From the NCBI GenBank assembly GCA_041660525.1, contig JBAZWD010000001.1, positions 397,778-461,777 on the forward strand: a stretch of DNA of 64,000 nucleotides, given 5' to 3'. Positions 50,475 to 61,204 of this stretch are shown one piece after another (the first letter of the stretch is position 1; each line of letters opens with the position of its first letter). The translations under genes were made by a program, and so were the position numbers. The notes under the pieces were generated by a model. The model saw only the letters and a program-made list of their open reading frames with translations, had not been told where the DNA came from and made no database searches. Origin of the DNA: JABCZS01 sp041660525 (GTDB taxonomy: Bacteria > Pseudomonadota > Gammaproteobacteria > JABCZS01).

Positions 50475-51163
50475 TGACTACTAAAAGCAAAAGAATGAAG
50501 GCCGTCGATCTGCGTGTTGAAGCAGGTAAAGTGTATGATTTAACACAAGCCGTTACACTATTAAAAGAATTATCTTCTGTAAAATTTAGAGAATCTTTTG
50601 ATGTCAGTATTAACCTTGGCGTTGATCCACGTAAATCTGATCAAGTCGTTCGTGGTTCTACAGTATTGCCACGCGGCACAGGAAAAACAGTACGTGTAGC
50701 TGTATTTGCGGAAGGCGAACAAGCCCAAGCCGCATTGGATGCAGGTGCAGATATTGTGGGTCTTGATGATCTAGCACAATCTGTTAAAGACGGTGAAATG
50801 AATTTCGATGTTGTAATTGCAACACCGAGCACCATGCGTGTGGTTGGGCAATTAGGTCAAATTCTTGGACCAAAAGGTTTAATGCCAAATCCAAAAGTCG
50901 GTACTGTGGCGCAAGACGTAGCTGCCGCGGTGAAAAATGCAAAAGGCGGACAAGTACGTTACCGTACCGATAAAGCCGGTATTATTCACACCACTATTGG
51001 TAAAGTTGATTTTAATCCTGAAGATTTAATTGAAAATTTACGTGCCTTATTAGTTGATTTGCGCAAATTAAAGCCCAGTTCAGCAAAAGGTATTTATGTG
51101 AAAAAAATCACATTATCAACGACTATGGGTCCTGGTATTGTGGTTGATCAAGCGAGTATTTAA
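50474..51163 (+). CDS. rplA: Ribosomal protein L1
   Basis: The 229-residue protein shows the L1 signature GQLGQILGPKGLMPNPKVGTV. L1 forms the tRNA-exit stalk and in many bacteria represses its own operon by binding the rplK leader; no obvious copy of that site was identified here. Coupled to rplK by one-base overlap. Confidence 0.97.
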   Translation: MTTKSKRMKAVDLRVEAGKVYDLTQAVTLLKELSSVKFRESFDVSINLGVDPRKSDQVVRGSTVLPRGTGKTVRVAVFAEGEQAQAALDAGADIVGLDDLAQSVKDGEMNFDVVIATPSTMRVVGQLGQILGPKGLMPNPKVGTVAQDVAAAVKNAKGGQVRYRTDKAGIIHTTIGKVDFNPEDLIENLRALLVDLRKLKPSSAKGIYVKKITLSTTMGPGIVVDQASI

Positions 51164-51205
51164 GACTTTGTATCATAAGCAATGCGTGAGCATTTGCTTT
51201 TGATC

Positions 51206-51292
51206 GTCAAAGACCGTAGGCATAGCTTGGCTATTTAATGATCTGATCGCCTACGCAGACGGTGTAAAACGAATTGTAGTTTCGCCGTAAAG
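51206..51292 (+). ncRNA. Ribosomal protein L10 leader
   Basis: The region between rplA and rplJ contains AGACCGTAGGC (51211-51221) and the pairing GCCTACGCAGACGGTG (51249-51264), the conserved kink-turn sequence bound by the L10(L12)4 complex to limit translation of rplJL. The sequence TAAAACGAATTGTAGTTTCGCCGTAAAGG completes the structured part. Confidence 0.8.
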
Positions 51293-51344
51293 GTGTCTGT
51301 TGTAACAAACAGATGAATGTGTGTTCCTATCAATGGAGGTGTAT

Positions 51345-51869
51345 ATGACACTTAGATTGGAAGATAAAAAAACCATTGTTGGGGAAGTCAATGCGATTGC
51401 AAAAGACAGTATTGCTGCAGTCACCGCAGAGTATCGTGGTTTAACGGTCTCTCAAATGAATAAAATGCGCAGCGTTGCTCGTGAACGTGGCATTTATTTG
51501 CGTGTGGTGCGTAATACGTTAACGCGTCTTGCGGTTAAAGATACGAAGTTTGCGTGTTTAGATGAAACGCTAACAGGTCCTTTAGTCGTAGCTTTTTCTA
51601 AAGATTCTCCAAGTGCGCCTGCGCGTATGTTGAAAGAATTTGCGAAAGAATTCGAAGCGTTAACCGTAAAAGCATTAGCAGTAGACGGTCAATTGTACAG
51701 TGCGAAGCAGTTGGATGCGATTGCAAGTTTGCCGAACAAAGAAGAAGCGATTGCTTCTTTACTTTCAGTTATGCAAGCGCCGATCAGCAAATTGGTGCGT
51801 ACTTTGGCTGCAACACCACAAAAACTGGTGTGGACTTTGGTTGCTGTGCGTGATGAAAAATCCGCATAG
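51345..51869 (+). CDS. rplJ: Ribosomal protein L10
   Basis: The start ATG at 51345 follows GGAGG by six bases and gives 174 residues; an earlier in-frame ATG at 51321 lies before the ribosome-binding site. Landmarks are AAVTAEYRGLTVSQMNKMR and YLRVVRNTLTRLA. It anchors the L7/L12 dimers and is controlled by the leader upstream. Confidence 0.96.
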   Translation: MTLRLEDKKTIVGEVNAIAKDSIAAVTAEYRGLTVSQMNKMRSVARERGIYLRVVRNTLTRLAVKDTKFACLDETLTGPLVVAFSKDSPSAPARMLKEFAKEFEALTVKALAVDGQLYSAKQLDAIASLPNKEEAIASLLSVMQAPISKLVRTLAATPQKLVWTLVAVRDEKSA

Positions 51870-51912
51870 GTGTGTGAATACATTTAATACTATTTTATTT
51901 GGAGTTTAAGTC

Positions 51913-52293
51913 ATGGCAATTTCAAGAGAAGATATTTTACAAGCTATTTCTGATATGAGCGTCATGGATGTAGTCGAATTGATTAAATCTATGGAAGATA
52001 AATTTGGTGTAACTGCTGCTGCGCCCGTAGCGATGGCTGCTGCTGCACCTGCCGGTGGTGGCGAAGCTGCTGCTGAAGAAAAAACTGAATTTGATGTTGT
52101 AATGACAAGCTTTGGTGATAACAAAGTTTCTGTTATTAAAGCAGTACGTACAGTTACAAACTTAGGTTTAAAAGAAGCGAAAGATTTGGTTGAAGGCGCT
52201 CCTTCAACAATCAAAGAAGCTGTTTCTAAAGACGAAGCTGCAAGCATTAAAAAACAGCTTGAAGAAGCCGGTGCGAAGGTTGACGTTAAATAG
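51913..52293 (+). CDS. rplL: Ribosomal protein L7/L12
   Basis: The 126-residue acidic protein has the N-terminal dimerisation helix pair, an Ala-rich hinge (AAAPVAMAAAAPAGGGEA) and the C-terminal factor-binding domain KTEFDVVMTSFGDNKVSVIK. A TTGGAG site precedes the start. Confidence 0.97.
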   Translation: MAISREDILQAISDMSVMDVVELIKSMEDKFGVTAAAPVAMAAAAPAGGGEAAAEEKTEFDVVMTSFGDNKVSVIKAVRTVTNLGLKEAKDLVEGAPSTIKEAVSKDEAASIKKQLEEAGAKVDVK

Positions 52294-52319
52294 TGCTGCT
52301 TGAAAAAGCATAGTAAAAC

Positions 52320-52342
52320 TCCCCCGGTCTTTGGCCGGGGGA
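52320..52342 (+). terminator. Attenuator/terminator hairpin between rplL and rpoB
   Basis: TCCCCCGG (52320-52327) pairs with CCGGGGGA (52335-52342), followed by ATTTGATTTTTT. This is the usual place for partial termination that lowers rpoBC relative to rplJL. Confidence 0.75.
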
Positions 52343-52380
52343 ATTTGATTTTTTAGCATAATTACAAAAGAGGGTTTCAT

Positions 52381-55300
52381 ATGGCTGAAATGGTATACTC
52401 ATTGACTGAAAAGAAACGTATTCGTACAGATTTCGGTAGCCTGCCTCATGTGTTGGATGTTCCAGATTTATTGAACGTCCAAATTCGATCCTATGATCAA
52501 GATTTTTTACAGCTTAGCTTGCCTGAGAATCAGCGCAAGAAAGTGGGTTTAGAAGGAGCCTTTTCTTCTGTATTTCCTATTGAAAGTTATTCAGGTCACG
52601 CGATTTTAGAATACGTAGGGTACCGTTTAGGTACGAGCGTATTTGATGTTAAAGAATGTCAAATTCGTGGTGCCACTTATGCTGCGCCCTTGCGCGTCAA
52701 AGTACGTTTAGTTATTTTTGACAAAGAAGCGCCTGCTGATCAAAAAGTCATTAAAGATATTCGTGAACAAGAAGTGTACATGGGAGAAATTCCTCTCATG
52801 ACCGAAACCGGTTCATTTGTCATCAATGGAACCGAGCGTGTTATCGTATCGCAATTACATCGTTCTCCTGGTGTTTTCTTTGAACATGATAAAGGTAAAA
52901 CACATTCATCAGGTAAATTGTTATATTCTGCACGGGTTATTCCTTACCGTGGTTCATGGTTAGATTTTGAATTTGATCCTAAAGATTGCGTGTTTGCGCG
53001 TATTGATAGACGTCGTAAATTACCAGTCACTATTTTATTGCGTGCATTGGGTATGAGCGTTGATGATATTCTTAAAGAATTTTTCACAACCGTTACATTT
53101 GTATTAAAAGATAATTACACAGCGACCATGCAATGTCAGCCTGAAGAATTGCGCGGCCAAATTGCAGTTGTCGATATTGTCGATGAAAAAGGTAATGTGA
53201 TCGTTGAACGCGGTCGTCGTATAGCCAGCCGTCACGTAAAGCTTTTAGAAAAAGCCGAAATTAATGCGATTGATATACCCGTTGAAGAATTGATGGGGCG
53301 TGCGATTGCACACAGCATTATTGATAAAGCTTCAGGTGAAGTGATCGTGCCTGCGAATGCTGAAATTAGCGAAGAGCTTATTACTGTTTTGCATAAAAAC
53401 AATGTCAATACTTTTGAAATATTACATACCAATGATTTTGACAGAGGCCCTTATATTTCTGATACATTGCGTATTGATCCTACTCAAAGCCAACTCGAAG
53501 CATTAGTTGAAATTTATCGCATGATGCGTCCTGGTGAACCACCCACTAAAGATGCAGCAGAAAATTTATTTGCTAATTTATTTTTCAATGAAGATCGTTA
53601 CAGCTTATCAGCAGTTGGTCGGATGAAATTTAATCGTCGCGTAGGTCGTAAAGAAGCAGAAGGTTCTTCCGTATTAAGCAAAGAAGATATTATTGATGTT
53701 ATTAAAACGTTAATTGATATTCGTGATGGCCGCGGTGTTGTCGATGATATCGATCACTTAGGTAATCGTCGCGTACGTAGCGTAGGTGAATTGGTAGAAA
53801 ATCAATTCCGCGTTGGCCTTGTGCGTGTTGAGCGTGCGGTGAAAGAGCGTTTAAGTTTGGCCGATTCTGAAGGATCGATGCCACAAGATTTAATTAATGC
53901 GAAACCCGTTTCTGCGGCAATTAAAGAATTTTTCGGCTCAAGTCAATTATCACAATTTATGGATCAAAATAATCCATTGTCTGAAATTACACATAAACGT
54001 CGTATTTCTGCACTTGGTCCAGGTGGTTTAACACGTGAACGCGCTGGTTTTGAAGTGCGCGACGTGCATCCAACACATTACGGTCGTGTTTGTCCGATTG
54101 AAACACCGGAAGGTCCAAACATTGGTTTGATTAATTCCTTGGCTGTTTATGCGCGCACAAATGAATACGGTTTCTTAGAAACACCGTGCCGCAAAGTTGT
54201 TGATGGTCAAATTACCGATCAAATTGATTATTTATCAGCGATAGATGAAGGTGATTTTCACATTGCGCAGGCCAGTGCTGCTGTTGATAAAAACAATCGC
54301 TTGCTTGATGATTTAGTACCTTGCCGTCATCAAGATGAAAATACATTTGTGACGACAGATAAAATTGATTATATCGACGTATCGCCAAAACAAATTGTTT
54401 CTGTAGCGGCTTCATTAATTCCCTTCTTAGAACACGATGATGCGAACCGTGCTTTGATGGGTTCAAACATGCAACGTCAAGCTGTTCCGACATTAATTGC
54501 TGATAAACCTTTAGTAGGTACCGGCATGGAACGTATTGTTGCGCGTGATTCAGGTGTAACCGTTTTAGCGAAACGTGGCGGTGTTGTTGATGCTGTTGAT
54601 TCAGGTCGTATCGTTGTTAAAGTCAACGACGAAGAAACAGAAGCGGGCGAAGCCGGCGTAGATATTTACAATTTAGTAAAATATACACGCTCTAACCAAA
54701 ATACTTGTATTAATCAACGCCCATTAGTAGAGCCCGGCGATATCATCAGTAAAGGTGATACCTTAGCTGACGGATCATCTACTGATATTGGCGAATTAGC
54801 ATTAGGGCAAAATTTATTAGTAGCCTTCATGCCCTGGAATGGTTATAACTTCGAGGATTCTATTTTAATTTCCGAACGTTTAGTGCAAGAAGATCGCTTC
54901 ACTTCAATTCATATTGAAGAAATGACTTGTGTTTCACGCGATACAAAATTAGGACCTGAAGAAATCACAGGCGATATTCCCAATGTCGGTGAAAGTGCAT
55001 TAGGCAAATTAGACGATGCGGGCGTAGTTTACATCGGTGCAGAAGTAAAAGCCGGTGATATTCTGGTGGGTAAAGTAACCCCTAAAGGTGAAACCCAATT
55101 AACACCGGAAGAAAAATTATTGCGTGCAATCTTCGGTGAAAAGGCATCAGACGTAAAAGATACTTCATTACGCGTACCTACAGGTATGAATGGTACGGTT
55201 ATCGACGTGCAAATTTTCACCCGTGATGGTGTTGAAAAAGATGAACGTGCTTGCGCTATTGAAGCTGCTGAATTGAAGAAAATCCAAAAAGATTTAAATG

Positions 55301-56481
55301 ATGAATACCGCATTGTTGAAAACGATGTGTATCAACGTATCAATAAATTATTATTGGATAAAGTTTCTGCAGGCGGTCCTAAGGGATTGAAATCTGGCGA
55401 TAAAATTACTCAAGAATATTTAGATACGATTCCTAATGAAAAATGGTTTGAAATCCGCTTGAAGAAAGATGAAGATAATTTGCAGCTTGAAAGTTCACGT
55501 GAACAATTATCAATCTTACGTAAAGCATATGATGAAAAACTGGAAGAAAAACGTAAGAAAATTATTCAAGGTGATGATTTAGCACCTGGCGTTTTGAAAA
55601 TTGTTAAAGTATATATGGCTGTTAAACGCTATATTCAACCCGGTGATAAAATGGCCGGTCGTCACGGTAACAAAGGTGTGATTTCAACGATAGTTCCTGT
55701 TGAAGATATGCCGTATTTACCGGATGGTACACCTGTTGATATCGTACTTAATCCATTGGGCGTACCTTCGCGTATGAACGTTGGGCAAGTATTAGAAACA
55801 CATTTGGGTTGGGCCGCAAAAGGCTTAGGCGAAAAAATTGGCCAAATGTTGGATCAGCAAGAAAAGTTAAATAACATCCGTAGTTTCTTGGGTAAAATCT
55901 ATGAAATCGGCGGTGATAACAATAAAGATGCTTTGAAATCTTTAAACGATACGGAATTGCTTTCATTAGTAAAACGTTTGCGTAAAGGTGTGCCGATGGC
56001 AACACCCGTATTCGACGGCGCGAGTGAAGCGAAAATCAAAGCGATGTTAAAATTAGCGGATTTACCTGAGTCTGGACAAACTATTTTATTTGATGGTCGA
56101 ACCGGTGATGCTTTTGATACACCTGTAACTGTAGGTTACATGTACATTCTTAAATTACATCACTTGGTCGATGATAAAATGCATGCGCGTTCTACCGGTT
56201 CTTACAGCTTGGTTACTCAGCAACCATTGGGTGGTAAAGCACAATTCGGTGGTCAACGTTTCGGGGAAATGGAAGTATGGGCACTTCAAGCATATGGTGC
56301 TGCTTACACTTTACAAGAAATGCTGACTGTAAAATCAGATGACGTCGCAGGACGCACGCGGATGTATAAAAACATCGTCGATGGTGATCATCGTATGGAA
56401 GCGGGAATGCCTGAGTCGTTCAATGTATTAATTAAAGAAATTAGAGCGCTTGCGCTGAATATTGAATTGGATCGTGAGTAA
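52381..56481 (+). CDS. rpoB: RNA polymerase beta subunit
   Basis: The 1366-residue protein is full length for gammaproteobacteria. The rifampicin-binding cluster FFGSSQLSQFMDQNNPLSE (from about 517) and THKRRISALGPGGL are wild-type-like, with no substitution at the classical resistance positions. The C-terminal QPLGGKAQFGGQRFGEMEVWAL block is intact. rpoC follows after 33 bases. Confidence 0.98.
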   Translation: MAEMVYSLTEKKRIRTDFGSLPHVLDVPDLLNVQIRSYDQDFLQLSLPENQRKKVGLEGAFSSVFPIESYSGHAILEYVGYRLGTSVFDVKECQIRGATYAAPLRVKVRLVIFDKEAPADQKVIKDIREQEVYMGEIPLMTETGSFVINGTERVIVSQLHRSPGVFFEHDKGKTHSSGKLLYSARVIPYRGSWLDFEFDPKDCVFARIDRRRKLPVTILLRALGMSVDDILKEFFTTVTFVLKDNYTATMQCQPEELRGQIAVVDIVDEKGNVIVERGRRIASRHVKLLEKAEINAIDIPVEELMGRAIAHSIIDKASGEVIVPANAEISEELITVLHKNNVNTFEILHTNDFDRGPYISDTLRIDPTQSQLEALVEIYRMMRPGEPPTKDAAENLFANLFFNEDRYSLSAVGRMKFNRRVGRKEAEGSSVLSKEDIIDVIKTLIDIRDGRGVVDDIDHLGNRRVRSVGELVENQFRVGLVRVERAVKERLSLADSEGSMPQDLINAKPVSAAIKEFFGSSQLSQFMDQNNPLSEITHKRRISALGPGGLTRERAGFEVRDVHPTHYGRVCPIETPEGPNIGLINSLAVYARTNEYGFLETPCRKVVDGQITDQIDYLSAIDEGDFHIAQASAAVDKNNRLLDDLVPCRHQDENTFVTTDKIDYIDVSPKQIVSVAASLIPFLEHDDANRALMGSNMQRQAVPTLIADKPLVGTGMERIVARDSGVTVLAKRGGVVDAVDSGRIVVKVNDEETEAGEAGVDIYNLVKYTRSNQNTCINQRPLVEPGDIISKGDTLADGSSTDIGELALGQNLLVAFMPWNGYNFEDSILISERLVQEDRFTSIHIEEMTCVSRDTKLGPEEITGDIPNVGESALGKLDDAGVVYIGAEVKAGDILVGKVTPKGETQLTPEEKLLRAIFGEKASDVKDTSLRVPTGMNGTVIDVQIFTRDGVEKDERACAIEAAELKKIQKDLNDEYRIVENDVYQRINKLLLDKVSAGGPKGLKSGDKITQEYLDTIPNEKWFEIRLKKDEDNLQLESSREQLSILRKAYDEKLEEKRKKIIQGDDLAPGVLKIVKVYMAVKRYIQPGDKMAGRHGNKGVISTIVPVEDMPYLPDGTPVDIVLNPLGVPSRMNVGQVLETHLGWAAKGLGEKIGQMLDQQEKLNNIRSFLGKIYEIGGDNNKDALKSLNDTELLSLVKRLRKGVPMATPVFDGASEAKIKAMLKLADLPESGQTILFDGRTGDAFDTPVTVGYMYILKLHHLVDDKMHARSTGSYSLVTQQPLGGKAQFGGQRFGEMEVWALQAYGAAYTLQEMLTVKSDDVAGRTRMYKNIVDGDHRMEAGMPESFNVLIKEIRALALNIELDRE

Positions 56482-56514
56482 CCTTAAATTTAACTGCATA
56501 TAGGGGATACTGCT

Positions 56515-59500
56515 TTGAAAGATTTATTAGGCCTTCTAAGAGATCAAAATAGTGTAGATGATTTCGATATCATTCGTATTTCTTTGGCTTCGCCGGAATC
56601 TATCCGTGCCATGTCTTATGGTGAAGTCAGAAAACCGGAAACTATTAATTACCGTACGTTCAAACCAGAACGTGACGGTTTATTCTGTGCCAAAATCTTT
56701 GGTCCAGTTAAAGATTACGAATGTTTATGTGGCAAATATAAACGCTTAAAACACCGTGGTATTATTTGCGAAAAATGTGGCGTAGAAGTCACGTTAACGA
56801 AAGTTCGCCGTGAACGTATGGCGCACATTGAACTTGCAAGTCCAGTTGCGCATATCTGGTTCTTAAAATCTTTACCGTCTCGTATTGGTTTAATGCTCGA
56901 TATGACATTGCGTGATATTGAACGCGTATTATATTTTGAAGCATATGTGGTCACTGATCCTGGCATGACTGCTTTGGAGCAAGGACAATTATTGTCTGAT
57001 GAAGCGTATTCAGAAGCACTCGAGCAATACGGTGATGAATTTACTGCGAGCATGGGTGCCGAAGGTATTCGCAACTTATTAGAAAGCTTAGATATCAAAG
57101 CAGAAATTGAAAAATTACGTATCGACTTAGCTGAAACAGGCTCAGATACTAAATTCAAGAAAATCGCTAAACGTCTTAAACTTTTGGAAGCATTCGCAGG
57201 TTCAACGAACAAACCTGAATGGATGATCCTAGAAGTATTACCAGTATTGCCACCGGATTTACGTCCTTTAGTACCGCTTGATGGTGGACGTTTTGCAACA
57301 TCTGATCTGAATGATTTATACCGCCGCGTGATCAATCGTAATAACCGTTTAAAACGTTTACTCGATTTGAACGCGCCGGATATTATCGTACGTAATGAAA
57401 AGCGTATGTTACAAGAAGCCGTTGATGCTTTATTAGATAACGGTCGTAGAGGCCGTGCAATTACCGGCAGCAACAAGCGTCCTTTGAAATCTTTAGCGGA
57501 TATGATTAAAGGTAAACAAGGTCGTTTTAGACAAAATCTTTTAGGTAAACGTGTAGATTATTCTGGTCGTTCTGTAATCGTTGTGGGCCCCACATTGAAA
57601 TTACATCAATGCGGCTTGCCGAAAAAAATGGCATTGGAATTATTTAAACCGTTTATTTTTAGCAAATTAGAACGTTTAGGTTTAGCATCGACCATTAAAG
57701 CGGCGAAGAAAATGGTTGAGCGTGAAGAAGCAGAAGTCTGGGATATCCTAGATGATGTAATTCGCGAACATCCCGTATTATTAAACCGTGCACCGACCTT
57801 GCACCGTTTAGGTATTCAAGCTTTTGAACCTGTATTGGTTGAAGGTAAAGCGATTCAATTACACCCATTAGTTTGTGCTGCATACAACGCCGACTTTGAC
57901 GGCGATCAAATGGCTGTTCACGTGCCTCTAACAATAGAAGCACAATTAGAAGCGCGCACGTTAATGATGTCGACTAATAATATTTTATCACCTGCAAACG
58001 GTGAACCGATTATTGTGCCTTCACAAGATGTGGTTTTAGGTTTGTATTACATGACACGTGAACGCGTGAATGGTTTGGGTGAAGATATGATATTTGCGGA
58101 TGTGAATGAATTACATCGTGCTTATACGACTAAACAAGTCGGTATCCAAAGCAAAATTAAAGTGCGTTTACCGGGTTATATGTTAAATGCAGATACACCC
58201 GATGATAAAACATTGCATTTAATTGAAACGACAGTAGGTCGTGCTTTATTGTCGGAACTATTGCCGCTGGGTTTACCGTTCTCTTATGTGAACAGAACCA
58301 TGAATAAAAAAGCGATCTCTAACATTATTAATATGTGTTATCGCAAAGTCGGTTTAAAAGAAACCGCGGTATTTGCAGATCAACTAATGTACACCGGGTT
58401 TTATTATGCAATGCGCTCTGGTACATCTGTAGGTATTAATGATTTAGAAATTCCTGAAGAAAAAGCAGAAATTGTTAGCCAAGCCGAAACAGAAGTTAAA
58501 GGCATTGAAGAACAATTTAGTTCTGGCTTAGTGACTTACGGGGAACGTTATAACAAAATCGTCGATATTTGGTCACGTACCAACGATAAAGTGGCTAAGG
58601 CGATGATGGCGAGATTATCGACTGAAAAAGTGAAAAATAAAAAAGGCGAAGTGGTACAACAAGAATCTTTCAATCCTTTTTATATGATGTCAGCTTCCGG
58701 CGCGAGGGGCTCGGCCGCACAGATTCGTCAGCTTGCAGGTATGCGGGGATTGATGGCCAAACCTGACGGTTCGATCATCGAAACACCAATTATTGCAAAC
58801 TTCCGCGAGGGTCTTGACGTTTTACAATACTTTATTTCTACGCACGGTGCGCGTAAAGGTCTTGCCGATACCGCATTGAAAACTGCAAACTCAGGTTATT
58901 TAACCCGTCGTTTAGTAGACGTTGCGCAAGATCTCGTTATCACTGAAAAAGATTGCGGCACTGCGAATGGCATACGTATCGCTTCTTTAATTCAAGGTGG
59001 TGATGTTGTTGAACCTTTACATGAACGTGTTTTAGGTCGTGTATTGTCACAAGATGTTTTACATCCCAAAACACAAGAAGTGGTTTTTGAAACAGGTACA
59101 TTATTAGATGAAGCGCGTGTAGAAGAGCTTGATCAACTAGGTGTGCATGAAGTTTTTGTACGTTCAGCGATTACTTGTGAAACGCGTTATGGTTTATGTG
59201 CAGCATGTTACGGTCGTGATTTAGCGCGCGGACATTTGGTGAATATTGACGAAGCTGTCGGTGTTATTGCTGCGCAATCTATCGGTGAACCTGGAACACA
59301 GCTCACCATGCGTACTTTCCATATCGGGGGTGCTGCATCTAGAGCAATTACTGTGAATAATATTCAAGTCAAATCTTCTGGTCGCGTTAAATTGCACAAC
59401 GTAAAATTATTAAAACGCAGCAATGAAAAATTTGTAGCTGTTTCGCGTTCTGGTGAGGTAACAGTATTGGATGAAAATGGTCGTGAACGTGAACGTTATA

Positions 59501-60726
59501 AAGTACCTTATGGTGCTGTATTTACAGTTGCGGATAATGATGCAATTCAAGCTGGGCAAATTGTAGCTAGCTGGGATCCACACATGCATCCGATTATTAC
59601 GGAAGTTGCAGGTTATGTGCGCTTTGTCGATATGACTGAAGGCATCACCATGCAAAAACAAACGGATGAAGCAACCGGAACAACCAACATCGTGATCACC
59701 GATGCTAAACAACGTAGCAGCAGTGGTAAAGAATTACGTGCGATGGTGAAATTAGTTGATGCAGCCGGTGAAGATGTTTGCTTAGGTGGAACAACACAGC
59801 CTGCTTATTATTTCTTACCTTCTGGTGCGATCGTAAACTTAAATGATGGTGTAGAAGTAGGTGTGGGTGATGTTATCGCAAGATTGCCACAAGAATCATC
59901 GAAGACACGGGATATTACCGGGGGTTTACCTCGCGTAGCGGATTTATTTGAAGCACGTAAACCTAAAGATTCAGCTATTTTAGCAGAATGTTCAGGTATG
60001 ATTAATTTTGGTAAAGCCACTAAAGGTAAACGTCGTTTAATGATTACCGGTACAAATGGTGAAGCGCATGAAGAGCTAATACCGAAATGGCGTCATGTGA
60101 CTGTTTTTGAAGGTGAGCATGTCGAGCGCGGTGAAGTTATCGCAGACGGCGCAGCAAATCCGCATGACATTTTACGTTTATTAGGCGTCAATGCTTTATC
60201 TAATTATATTGTTAACGAAGTACAAGATGTTTACCGTTTACAAGGCGTAAAAATTAATGATAAGCACATTGAAGTTATTATTCGTCAAATGTTGCGCAAA
60301 GTTATTGTTCAAGGTTCAGGTGATACACGGTTCTTACCCGGTGAGCAATTGGAATTGGTACGCGTTCAAGAAGGCAACCAAGCGTTGGCAGCTGAACAAA
60401 TTCCAGCAACCTTTGATCCCGTTTTATTGGGGATTACGAAGGCTTCTCTGGCAACAGAATCGTTTATTTCTGCAGCATCTTTCCAAGAAACCACGCGGGT
60501 TCTTACGGAAGCATCGATTGCAGGTAAACGAGATGAGTTGCGCGGCTTAAAAGAGAACGTCATTGTGGGTCGCTTGATTCCAGCGGGTACTGGTTTGGCT
60601 TATCACACCAGTAAGCGTAAAGGTCAGCAAATGGACTTGGTTGTTGAAAGCCAACCTACCGCTGAAGAAGTAGAAAATGCTTTAAGTGAAGCATTAAATT
60701 CAAGTGAGAATGAAAGGGATGCTTGA
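56515..60726 (+). CDS. rpoC: RNA polymerase beta' subunit
   Basis: The 1403-residue protein has the N-terminal zinc site (Cys70, Cys72, Cys85, Cys88) and the catalytic NADFDGD (Asp461, Asp463, Asp465). The start is a TTG at 56515 preceded by GGGGAT about nine bases away; no in-frame ATG lies nearby upstream, and MKDLLGLLRDQ fits the family N-terminus. Confidence 0.98.
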   Translation: MKDLLGLLRDQNSVDDFDIIRISLASPESIRAMSYGEVRKPETINYRTFKPERDGLFCAKIFGPVKDYECLCGKYKRLKHRGIICEKCGVEVTLTKVRRERMAHIELASPVAHIWFLKSLPSRIGLMLDMTLRDIERVLYFEAYVVTDPGMTALEQGQLLSDEAYSEALEQYGDEFTASMGAEGIRNLLESLDIKAEIEKLRIDLAETGSDTKFKKIAKRLKLLEAFAGSTNKPEWMILEVLPVLPPDLRPLVPLDGGRFATSDLNDLYRRVINRNNRLKRLLDLNAPDIIVRNEKRMLQEAVDALLDNGRRGRAITGSNKRPLKSLADMIKGKQGRFRQNLLGKRVDYSGRSVIVVGPTLKLHQCGLPKKMALELFKPFIFSKLERLGLASTIKAAKKMVEREEAEVWDILDDVIREHPVLLNRAPTLHRLGIQAFEPVLVEGKAIQLHPLVCAAYNADFDGDQMAVHVPLTIEAQLEARTLMMSTNNILSPANGEPIIVPSQDVVLGLYYMTRERVNGLGEDMIFADVNELHRAYTTKQVGIQSKIKVRLPGYMLNADTPDDKTLHLIETTVGRALLSELLPLGLPFSYVNRTMNKKAISNIINMCYRKVGLKETAVFADQLMYTGFYYAMRSGTSVGINDLEIPEEKAEIVSQAETEVKGIEEQFSSGLVTYGERYNKIVDIWSRTNDKVAKAMMARLSTEKVKNKKGEVVQQESFNPFYMMSASGARGSAAQIRQLAGMRGLMAKPDGSIIETPIIANFREGLDVLQYFISTHGARKGLADTALKTANSGYLTRRLVDVAQDLVITEKDCGTANGIRIASLIQGGDVVEPLHERVLGRVLSQDVLHPKTQEVVFETGTLLDEARVEELDQLGVHEVFVRSAITCETRYGLCAACYGRDLARGHLVNIDEAVGVIAAQSIGEPGTQLTMRTFHIGGAASRAITVNNIQVKSSGRVKLHNVKLLKRSNEKFVAVSRSGEVTVLDENGRERERYKVPYGAVFTVADNDAIQAGQIVASWDPHMHPIITEVAGYVRFVDMTEGITMQKQTDEATGTTNIVITDAKQRSSSGKELRAMVKLVDAAGEDVCLGGTTQPAYYFLPSGAIVNLNDGVEVGVGDVIARLPQESSKTRDITGGLPRVADLFEARKPKDSAILAECSGMINFGKATKGKRRLMITGTNGEAHEELIPKWRHVTVFEGEHVERGEVIADGAANPHDILRLLGVNALSNYIVNEVQDVYRLQGVKINDKHIEVIIRQMLRKVIVQGSGDTRFLPGEQLELVRVQEGNQALAAEQIPATFDPVLLGITKASLATESFISAASFQETTRVLTEASIAGKRDELRGLKENVIVGRLIPAGTGLAYHTSKRKGQQMDLVVESQPTAEEVENALSEALNSSENERDA

Positions 60727-60815
60727 CGTTAGCGGCAAAGCACTATAAACTGCCGCATTCGGAGCATAGAGACTGGGTTATTAGTTAAATATCATAAAAT
60801 TTGGAGTTTTGAATT

Positions 60816-61196
60816 ATGCCGACGACCAATCAGTTGGTACGTAAAAGTCGTCAGTCCAGAGAAGTCATAGTAGGCGTTCCTGCATTGAAGCGATGCCCAC
60901 AGAAACGTGGTGTATGTACGCGTGTTTATACAACAACACCTAAAAAGCCAAACTCTGCATTACGTAAAGTAGCCCGTGTTTTATTAAGCAACGGCATGGA
61001 AGTGACCGCATATATCCCTGGTGAAGGGCATAACTTGCAGGAACACTCTGTTGTGCTGATTCGCGGCGGTCGTGTTAAAGATTTACCAGGTGTGCGCTAC
61101 CAGATTATTCGGGGTGCATTGGATACGAGTGGTGTGACTAAACGTAGACAAAGTCGTTCGCGTTATGGCGCAGAAAAACCCAAAGATAAGAAGTAA
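60816..61196 (+). CDS. rpsL: Ribosomal protein S12
   Basis: The 126-residue protein contains TTPKKPNSALRKVARV, with the wild-type lysine at the streptomycin position, and GGRVKDLPGVRYQIIRG. It is part of the decoding centre. It begins the str group, 89 bases after rpoC, so the rpoBC and str genes lie in one stretch. Confidence 0.97.
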   Translation: MPTTNQLVRKSRQSREVIVGVPALKRCPQKRGVCTRVYTTTPKKPNSALRKVARVLLSNGMEVTAYIPGEGHNLQEHSVVLIRGGRVKDLPGVRYQIIRGALDTSGVTKRRQSRSRYGAEKPKDKK

Positions 61197-61204
61197 GGTT
61201 CATT